In this document: one piece after another, positions 33,291 through 38,245 of the stretch
How positions within the stretch are numbered: position 1 is the stretch's first letter
Layout of the letters: every line of letters begins with the position of its first letter
Assembly: GCA_903907075.1 (NCBI GenBank)
Contig: CAIVMQ010000133.1
Location: 1-38,245 of the forward strand
DNA length: 38,245 bases
Direction of reading: 5' to 3'
DNA from: an uncultured Bacteroidia bacterium
GTDB taxonomy: Bacteria > Bacteroidota > Bacteroidia > Bacteroidales > Prolixibacteraceae
The notes under the pieces: generated by a model
Database searches by the model: none
What the model saw: the letters and a program-made list of their open reading frames with translations, nothing else
What the model was told of the DNA's origin: nothing
Program-made: the position numbers and the translations under genes

Positions 33291-33322
33291 AAGAGGCTGG
33301 AAATAAGATCCGGCCTTTTTTT
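33291..33322 (+). terminator. Intrinsic terminator after the DUF4136 gene
   Basis: AGGCTGGA (33294-33301) pairs with TCCGGCCT (33309-33316), with one G-U pair and a 7-base loop, followed by a run of seven T (33316-33322). Flanking A and T bases extend the stem. Confidence 0.8.
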
Positions 33323-33426
33323 ATCCCAAAAACTGACCTATATTATCCCTTTTATCTCCAAGATTGAACCATTAGTCCTCAATAAGAGTTAATAGGCAAG
33401 TAAAGGAAAGAAATAGAAAATTTTCC

Positions 33427-33434
33427 TAATTTTG
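33427..33434 (+). promoter_or_regulatory. Probable -7 box of the decarboxylase-tsaC unit
   Basis: TAATTTTG matches TAnnTTTG exactly and ends on the G of a GTG that could otherwise open the decarboxylase frame. This makes the ATG at 33458 the real start, with a leader of under 20 bases. No -33 TTG is evident. Confidence 0.5.
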
Positions 33435-33457
33435 TGACTCTTAAATTTATACTTTTT

Positions 33458-34723
33458 ATGACCGAGAAGAAACTTCCGTTTACAAAACAAACATTAGAAA
33501 AAATAATAGAAAACCATCCAACACCTTTTCATATTTATGATGAAAAAGGGATGAGATCATATGCCAAAAGATTCGTTAAAGCATTCGCATGGAATGAAGG
33601 CTTTAAAGAGTATTATGCCATAAAAGCTGCACCCAATCCATACCTGATGAAGATTTTACGTGAGGAGGGTTTTGGAATCGACTGTAGTTCAATTGCCGAA
33701 CTTGAGTTGGCTCAGCGCGTGGGTATGTCGGGTGATGAGATTATGTTTACCTCTAACGACACACCCGCATATGAATATCAAAAGGCGCTCTCGATGGGGG
33801 CAATCATCAATCTGGATGATATTGCACACATTCAATATTTAGATGAAAATATTGGATTGCCTGAACTGGTATGCTGCCGTTATAATCCAGGGGCATTAAA
33901 AGAGGGCAATGCGATTATTGGCCATCCTGAGGAGGCAAAATACGGTTTTACGCGCAGTCAGCTATTCGAAGGATATCAAATGCTAATCGACAAAGGGGTT
34001 AAACGTTTTGGAATTCATACCATGGTCGCTTCCAACGAATTGGAATCCGATTACTTTGCCGGAACCGCGCAGATCCTCTTCGAACTTATCGCCGATCTAT
34101 CTGAAAAACTCAATATAACCTTTGAATTTGCAAATCTGGGAGGAGGAATTGGAATTCCCTATAAACCGGAGCAAGCGGAGGTCGATTTGGAAAAGATGAG
34201 TGCAGGAATTAAAGCAAATTATGATAAATATATTGTTACTAATGGACTCGCTCCTCTGAAATTATATTTCGAAGCAGGTCGTGCAATCACTGGCCCTTAT
34301 GGTTTTTTGGTAAGTAAAGTTCTCCATATCAAAGATACCTATAAGAAATATGCCGGCCTCGATTCGTGTATGGCGAATCTTATGAGACCAGCTCTTTATG
34401 GCTCTTATCACCATATTTCTGTCCCCGGAAAAGAGGATAGTGAGACTAAGATTTTATATGATGTGACCGGTTCACTATGTGAGAATAACGATAAGTTTGC
34501 CATTAACAGAGTCCTTCCCAAGTTAGCTCCGGGCGACATCGTTGTGATCCATGATACCGGTGCTCACGGTCATTCGATGGGATTCAACTACAACGGTAAA
34601 CTGCGCTCGGCGGAGATCTTAATTCGCGAAGATGGTGAAGTGGTAGAGATCCGTAGAGCAGAGACACTGGATGATTATTTTACAACATTGGATTTTAGTG
34701 GTGTACCAAACTTTAAAGTGTAA
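33458..34723 (+). CDS. lysA: Diaminopimelate decarboxylase-like PLP enzyme
   Basis: This is a PLP-dependent fold-III decarboxylase, most likely converting meso-diaminopimelate to lysine. It has 421 residues from the ATG at 33458; the eight-codon upstream extension via GTG overlaps the promoter box and is rejected. The PLP lysine is Lys56 (EYYAIKAAPNP), the phosphate-binding loop is NLGGGIGIPY, FEAGRAITGPYGFLV follows, and the C-terminal active-site motif SLCENNDKF carries Cys341. LMRPALYGSYHHI is the segment seen in diaminopimelate decarboxylases. It departs from textbook LysA in several positions (AIKA for the usual AxKAN, CENND for CESGD), so a related carboxylated-polyamine substrate is conceivable. 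It leads a unit with a glycosyltransferase and tsaC after short gaps. Confidence 0.8.
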   Translation: MTEKKLPFTKQTLEKIIENHPTPFHIYDEKGMRSYAKRFVKAFAWNEGFKEYYAIKAAPNPYLMKILREEGFGIDCSSIAELELAQRVGMSGDEIMFTSNDTPAYEYQKALSMGAIINLDDIAHIQYLDENIGLPELVCCRYNPGALKEGNAIIGHPEEAKYGFTRSQLFEGYQMLIDKGVKRFGIHTMVASNELESDYFAGTAQILFELIADLSEKLNITFEFANLGGGIGIPYKPEQAEVDLEKMSAGIKANYDKYIVTNGLAPLKLYFEAGRAITGPYGFLVSKVLHIKDTYKKYAGLDSCMANLMRPALYGSYHHISVPGKEDSETKILYDVTGSLCENNDKFAINRVLPKLAPGDIVVIHDTGAHGHSMGFNYNGKLRSAEILIREDGEVVEIRRAETLDDYFTTLDFSGVPNFKV

Positions 34724-34752
34724 TTCAGCCAATTAAGAATAGATTAAATGCC

Positions 34753-35640
34753 ATGAAAGTTTGCGGTTTTAGTTTCGTCAAGAATGCTGTTAGATTCGAC
34801 TACCCTGTCGTAGAGGCGATTAACTCTATCCTACCGATATGCGATAAATTTATTGTGGCTGTGGGTGATTGCAATGATGGAACCCGCGAACTTATCGAGG
34901 CTATTGGATCGGATAAGATTGAAATCATCGATACGGTATGGAATCCCGAACTTCGGGAAAAAGGAAGAGTTCTGGCTTCTGAAACAAATAAGGCCTTCGA
35001 AGCAATACCCGCTGAATATGACTGGTGTTTTTATATCCAGGGTGATGAGGTGGTTCACGAAAAATATCTCCCCGAAATTAAGTCATCAATGGACAAATAT
35101 TTGCATATCAAAGATATCGATGGCCTGATTATGCATTACACCCATTTTTATGGGACGTTTGACTACTATGCCGATTCGAGAAGATGGTACCGCAGCGAAA
35201 TACGAATTATCAAAAATAATAAGGGGATCCGGTCGTGGAATGACGCACAAGGTTTCAGATGGCACGATGCAAAAAAATTAACCGGTAAATTTATCAATGC
35301 CACCATGTACCATTATGGTTGGGTTAGGCCACCCAAGTTAATGAAAGATAAACTCGAAGGGTCAAAACAATACTGGTCCGTAAATTCAAAACATATTAAG
35401 ACGATAGAGCAAACTGCACCTGAATATAATTATGTGGAAGGGATCGACAGTCTTCAAAAGTTTGAGGGCGATCATCCTCAAGTGATGCAAGATCGAATCA
35501 ATCAACTTAACTGGCATCCTGAGCTATCGATCAGGAAGAAAAGATTTAATAACCGTTATTTTGTCCTCTATTGGTTCGAGAAAATCTTTAACTATCGCCC
35601 CTTTGAGAATAAACATTTTATAGAATACAAATCACGATGA
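34753..35640 (+). CDS. Family 2-like glycosyltransferase
   Basis: This cytoplasmic or membrane-associated GT-A fold glycosyltransferase has 295 residues. The N-terminal strand CGFSFVKNAVRFDYPVVEAI, nucleotide-sugar region FIVAVGDCNDGTRELI and a DxD-like element QGDEVVHEKYL fit the short GT2-like proteins common in Bacteroidota. The C-terminal half contains WYRSEIRIIKNN, a His-rich segment (FRWHDAKK, YHYGW) and basic residues. No transmembrane helix is clear. The acceptor is unknown; a surface polysaccharide or protein glycosylation role is possible. The stop overlaps the tsaC start in an ATGA, indicating coupled translation, and it starts 29 bases after the decarboxylase stop. Confidence 0.8.
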   Translation: MKVCGFSFVKNAVRFDYPVVEAINSILPICDKFIVAVGDCNDGTRELIEAIGSDKIEIIDTVWNPELREKGRVLASETNKAFEAIPAEYDWCFYIQGDEVVHEKYLPEIKSSMDKYLHIKDIDGLIMHYTHFYGTFDYYADSRRWYRSEIRIIKNNKGIRSWNDAQGFRWHDAKKLTGKFINATMYHYGWVRPPKLMKDKLEGSKQYWSVNSKHIKTIEQTAPEYNYVEGIDSLQKFEGDHPQVMQDRINQLNWHPELSIRKKRFNNRYFVLYWFEKIFNYRPFENKHFIEYKSR

Positions 35641-36212
35641 ATATAAGTTTCAGTGAAGATCTTGCCAAGGCAGTAGAAGTGCTTAGAGCAGGAGGAATCA
35701 TCCTTTATCCTACAGATACAATCTGGGGCATCGGATGTGATGCAACAAATCCTGCTGCTGTAAGGAAGATTTACCAAGTAAAACAACGAATCGACAGTAA
35801 GAGTATGCTAATCCTGATGGAGAATCCAAATTTGCTAAACTCTTATATTTCAGAGGTCCCAGAGATCGCCTGGGAGCTAATTGATGTAGCAGATAATCCG
35901 TTAACCATCATCTATCCGGGAGCCAAAAATCTTGCACCAAATTTATTGGCTGATGACGGCAGCGTAGGCATTCGAATTACGCACGAACCATTTACCCAAC
36001 AGCTTATTCAACGCTTCCGAAAACCCGTGGTATCGACCTCTGCAAATATTAGTGGAGAGAGGTCACCACTAAATTTTTCACAGGTTAGCGATGCAATCAA
36101 AAAAGAGATGGACTACATCGTAACCTACCGTCAGGATGACCTCTCACAGTCTGCACCCTCTGAGATCATTAAACTCGGATTAGGCGGGCAGATTCAAATA
36201 ATAAGGAAATAG
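35637..36212 (+). CDS. tsaC: Threonylcarbamoyl-AMP synthase (TsaC/YrdC family)
   Basis: This enzyme makes L-threonylcarbamoyladenylate from threonine, bicarbonate and ATP, for t6A37 modification of ANN-decoding tRNAs. The 191 residues form a single YrdC domain without the Sua5 extension. Visible signatures are GGIILYPTDTIWGIGCDA near residue 20, KIYQVKQRIDSKSMLIL with the basic ATP/bicarbonate-binding residues (the usual KP after the arginine reads KS), SVGIRIT, and VVSTSANISGERSP. The start codon overlaps the glycosyltransferase stop by four bases. The gene ends only three bases before the convergent DUF2807 gene's stop, leaving no room for a separate terminator. Confidence 0.93.
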   Translation: MNISFSEDLAKAVEVLRAGGIILYPTDTIWGIGCDATNPAAVRKIYQVKQRIDSKSMLILMENPNLLNSYISEVPEIAWELIDVADNPLTIIYPGAKNLAPNLLADDGSVGIRITHEPFTQQLIQRFRKPVVSTSANISGERSPLNFSQVSDAIKKEMDYIVTYRQDDLSQSAPSEIIKLGLGGQIQIIRK

Positions 36213-36215
36213 CCG

Positions 36216-36920
36216 TTACTCCTTTTTTACCTGTCCGGAACCAAGGATTCCGGTATCGACTAATGGTGCACCGCGATAAATCACATTTCCAGAGCCGGCA
36301 ACCCTAACTTCTAAATCCTTTATGGCATTAACATAGCAATTTCCGGAGCCAGCAACTTTTAATTTTATAGTCTCAGCCTGAAATTCAATGGCTTTAATAT
36401 TCCCTGAACCCGTAAGTGCACCCTTTAATTCTGTTGCTTTTCCACTTCCCGAGAGGTGAATATTACCCGAGCCTGAAAGAATAATTGAAACTTTTTCAGC
36501 CTTTAGCTTTGGAAGTTTAATATCGCCACTGCCACTTAGCACCAAATTCAATATCCTTGAATCTATCTGATCTTCAGAGACAATTGATCCTGAACCGGAA
36601 ATCAACAAGGCATCAATTTGAGGCATTGTTATAAAAATCTCCATAGGACCAGGATTCCATTTACTAAACCAGGTATCGCTGGGAAATCGAAGCACTAATT
36701 TACGATCATTAATCTCGGTAACCAGACGGTTTAGCGTCCCTTCGGCCCCTTTAACCTCAACAGATTGAACATCACCCTGGGTAAGGTGAACGGTAGCTCC
36801 GATCTTGAGTGAGATCTCTGTAAAGGCAGAAACTTTTCTTGTTTGTGTAGCCTGTGCAGAAAGATGCTGAGGAATTGTTAACGCAAAAATCGAAAGTAAA
36901 ATAAGCAATTTTGATTTCAT
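36216..36920 (-). CDS. Secreted DUF2807 (head GIN) beta-solenoid protein
   Basis: This exported protein of 234 residues has a Sec signal at about 1-22 (LLILLSIFALTIPQHLSA). The DUF2807 head-GIN domain consists of short beta-turns built on GSG: LLISGSGSIVSE, LVLSGSGDIKLP, IILSGSGNIHLSGSG, GALTGSGNIKA, KVAGSGNCYV, RVAGSGNVIY, ending ILGSGQVKKE. This pattern is a compact right-handed solenoid of unknown function, sometimes annotated as a putative auto-transporter adhesin. EISLKIGATVHLTQGD is the usual lead-in. No outer-membrane anchor or secretion-system tag is visible, so it is probably periplasmic. It is separated from rimM by 67 bases and may be read from its own or rimM's promoter. Confidence 0.9.
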   Translation of the reverse strand: MKSKLLILLSIFALTIPQHLSAQATQTRKVSAFTEISLKIGATVHLTQGDVQSVEVKGAEGTLNRLVTEINDRKLVLRFPSDTWFSKWNPGPMEIFITMPQIDALLISGSGSIVSEDQIDSRILNLVLSGSGDIKLPKLKAEKVSIILSGSGNIHLSGSGKATELKGALTGSGNIKAIEFQAETIKLKVAGSGNCYVNAIKDLEVRVAGSGNVIYRGAPLVDTGILGSGQVKKE

Positions 36921-36987
36921 ATCACCGTTATTTATTAGTTATAAAATGAATTAATCTTTTTTTTAATAACACAAAAATGACTTTTTT

Positions 36988-37527
36988 TTAGTCCAAATAG
37001 ATCTCTATCAGCCCTTCAGGACACGTTAGATGAATCTCTCTCTTCTCTTCATCGACCGAAACAATAACCTCATCCGAAAGAGGGATCAAAATTTCGGAAC
37101 GGGGATGATCGACAGTGATCACAAGATTACCAGAAAAATCATCCACCCGGCTTATCATTCCGATCTCGCCAAATTTAGCGTCAAAGGCAATCATTCCAAT
37201 CAGGGTTGAGACTACACCCTGGTCGTCGGATGCAATAACATCAAATTGCGCAACATAAACGTTGCAACCCACGAGTTCTTTAGCTTTGTTTACCGAATCA
37301 ATAAAACTCAGCGAACAAATTAAACTCTCATCGCTCCGGAACGTTACCCCTTCCCCTTCAATAAAAAAGGGGACCAGGCCACCATCAAGGTCAATAAATA
37401 TCAACTCTACAACGTCTAATGTCTCTTCATACTCCTTCTCAAAGGCAATAACAACTTCACCTTTAAGGCCGTGGGGTTTTTGTACATATCCGACAGCTAC
37501 ATAATCTTGTTTACTAAGTTGATTCAT
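36988..37527 (-). CDS. rimM: 16S rRNA processing protein RimM
   Basis: This is a 30S assembly factor acting on the 16S rRNA head and binding bS19. It has 179 residues with an N-terminal RimM beta-barrel (YVAVGYVQKPHGLKGEVVIAFEKE near residue 10, split over the conserved GxxxxPHGxKGEV motif) and a C-terminal PRC-barrel (GMISRVDDFSGNLVITVDHP and EILIPLSDEVIVSVDEEKREI). Length is standard. It follows rpsP, as in most bacteria, but a strong hairpin-T terminator lies between them and an exact -7 box sits eight bases before its ATG, so it may be independently transcribed with a very short or absent leader. Confidence 0.95.
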   Translation of the reverse strand: MNQLSKQDYVAVGYVQKPHGLKGEVVIAFEKEYEETLDVVELIFIDLDGGLVPFFIEGEGVTFRSDESLICSLSFIDSVNKAKELVGCNVYVAQFDVIASDDQGVVSTLIGMIAFDAKFGEIGMISRVDDFSGNLVITVDHPRSEILIPLSDEVIVSVDEEKREIHLTCPEGLIEIYLD

Positions 37528-37534
37528 AGTACGA

Positions 37535-37542
37535 CAAAGGTA
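37535..37542 (-). promoter_or_regulatory. Possible -7 box of rimM
   Basis: TACCTTTG on the minus strand matches TAnnTTTG exactly and ends eight bases upstream of the rimM ATG. Transcription from it would start at or within a few bases of the start codon. No -33 TTG is visible because that region is the terminator hairpin. Confidence 0.35.
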
Positions 37543-37543
37543 T

Positions 37544-37580
37544 AAAAAAAGGGGGACGGTTAAAAAACCATCCCCCTTTT
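37544..37580 (-). terminator. Terminator or attenuator between rpsP and rimM
   Basis: GGGGGA (37551-37556) plus GGTT (37558-37561) pair with AACC (37566-37569) plus TCCCCC (37571-37576), one mismatch and a 4-base AAAA loop, extended by A/T pairs. On the minus strand the stem runs into seven T. It lies about 40 bases after the rpsP stop and 16 bases before rimM, so it should reduce readthrough into rimM. The opposite strand also has a short T-run. Confidence 0.85.
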
Positions 37581-37619
37581 GAAATTTTTCTGTTAAATAT
37601 TGGAACTGATTCTCCAGTA

Positions 37620-38245
37620 TTATGCCTCTTCTGTTGGCTCAGCTGATTCTTCTGCCGGAGCATCAACCTCAGCTGTCTCAGTAACTTCGGCTTCAACCTC
37701 AGCAACTTCTTCAGCTTCAACTTCAGCAACTTCTACTGCTTCAACTTCAGCAACTTCTACTGCTTCAACTTCGGCAACTTCTTCTGCCTCAACTTCCGAT
37801 TCTTCAGAATCAACAGCATCCGAAACCGCTTCAACTTCATCTGCCTCTTCTTCTGCAGGTTTTGCAACAGCAGCTAAAGCAGCAGCAGCTGATTTGCGTG
37901 CAATTTCAGCCTGACGGGCCTCGTTTACTTTTACCTCAGCTTTAAGACGATTCTTTAAATCTTCATTAACACCGGCAGTAAGTCCATCTTTTTTAGCCTG
38001 AATAGAATTTTCTTTCTCTTTAACCCATGCTGCAAACCGAATATCGGCTTCAGCCAAATCAAAGGCTCCTTTTTTAACCCCCTCAAGAAGGTGTTTTTTC
38101 ATCATTACCCCCTTGTTCGACAAAATTGTGCGACAAGTATCGGTAGGCTGTGCGCCATTATTTAGCCAAGTTATGGCTTTATCAAAGTCAAAATCGATGG
38201 TGGCAGGATTAGTATTAGGATTGTAAGAACCAATCCTCTCAATAA
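37620..38245 (-). CDS. rpsP: 30S ribosomal protein bS16, N-terminus cut by window edge
   Basis: This is a small-subunit primary assembly protein. The visible 207 residues begin within the domain (IERIGSYNPNTNPATIDF, then KAITWLNNGAQPTDT and ILSNKGVMMKKHLLEG), diagnostic of bS16; the first roughly 35 residues lie beyond 38245. Reading straight through the TTG codon at 38121-38123 joins the two halves, so that TTG is an internal Leu and not a start. After the conserved fold (about 80 residues in most bacteria) comes a Bacteroidota-type extension: a charged helix (EADIRFAAWVKEKENSIQAK), a Lys/Arg/Ala-rich helix, and an acidic tail of repeated AVEVAEVE-like octapeptides ending in SAEPTEEA. A terminator follows, then rimM. 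Confidence 0.95.
   Translation of the reverse strand, partial: IERIGSYNPNTNPATIDFDFDKAITWLNNGAQPTDTCRTILSNKGVMMKKHLLEGVKKGAFDLAEADIRFAAWVKEKENSIQAKKDGLTAGVNEDLKNRLKAEVKVNEARQAEIARKSAAAALAAVAKPAEEEADEVEAVSDAVDSEESEVEAEEVAEVEAVEVAEVEAVEVAEVEAEEVAEVEAEVTETAEVDAPAEESAEPTEEA
37693..37788 (-). repeat. Four tandem 24-bp units inside rpsP
   Basis: The units are 37693-37716, 37717-37740, 37741-37764 and 37765-37788. The second and third are identical and the outer two differ at a few bases. Each encodes an eight-residue acidic motif of the type AVEVAEVE. Unit length is a multiple of three, so slippage would change tail length without breaking the frame. Confidence 0.85.

Noticed and set aside
33434..33457. 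Upstream GTG start for the decarboxylase
   Set aside because: The GTG overlaps the exact TAnnTTTG box at 33427-33434, so it would not be transcribed in full; the ATG at 33458 fits better.
37600..37914. Ser/Thr/Ala-rich plus-strand frame opposite the rpsP tail
   Set aside because: It is the antisense shadow of the 24-bp repeats; its low-complexity composition follows from them.
38121..38123. TTG as start of an acidic repeat protein
   Set aside because: The frame continues upstream through recognisable bS16 sequence to the window edge, so this TTG is an internal Leu codon.

Overview
The window is AT-rich chromosomal DNA from a member of the Bacteroidota, probably a Bacteroidales-like environmental or host-associated carbohydrate degrader. 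Four things point there: several start regions carry the phylum's TAnnTTTG -7 promoter box; lipoprotein and Sec signals sit on nearly all glycoside hydrolases; ribosomal protein bS16 has a long C-terminal extension; and the families (GH92, GH29, GH20, GH2, DUF4136, DUF2807, malic enzyme-phosphotransacetylase fusion) are typical of the phylum. No rRNA, tRNA, CRISPR array, transposase or phage gene was seen.

Layout. (1) 1-5543: a repeat-bearing intergenic region, an MMPL/RND exporter on +, and a convergent transglutaminase-fold lipoprotein. The two genes end inside one perfect 32-bp palindrome. (2) 5824-22672: a run of secreted carbohydrate-active proteins: an (alpha/alpha)6 glycosidase, a GH2 enzyme resembling plant mannosylglycoprotein endo-beta-mannosidase, GH92, an ROK sugar kinase, two GH29 fucosidases, GH20, a ketose 3-epimerase-family protein, a beta-sandwich protein and a GH141-like beta-helix protein. 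All are on - except GH20. (3) 22692-30654: a 43-codon ORF, then maeB, a DMT permease directly abutting mfd, and a YafK-like L,D-transpeptidase. (4) 31014-33267: two envelope proteins of unknown role on +. (5) 33458-36212: diaminopimelate decarboxylase-like protein, glycosyltransferase and threonylcarbamoyl-AMP synthase in a tight + unit. (6) 36216-38245: DUF2807 protein, rimM, and rpsP cut by the window edge, all on -.

How the genes may work together. Region 2 reads as a pathway for N-glycans or similar glycoprotein glycans. GH29 would remove fucose, GH20 beta-HexNAc and GH92 alpha-mannose, and the GH2 enzyme would cut the core Man-beta-1,4-GlcNAc bond. The kinase and epimerase-family protein would process released sugars. 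The transglutaminase-fold lipoprotein next door has a Cys-His-Asp arrangement resembling eukaryotic peptide:N-glycanase and might act on the glycan-protein bond; this is inference. No SusC/SusD pair, TonB receptor or dedicated regulator is visible, so this is not a canonical polysaccharide-utilisation locus within these limits.

Limits: family calls rest on motif recognition without database searches. Exact substrates are not determinable from sequence alone, and several starts were reassigned from promoter or signal-peptide position.
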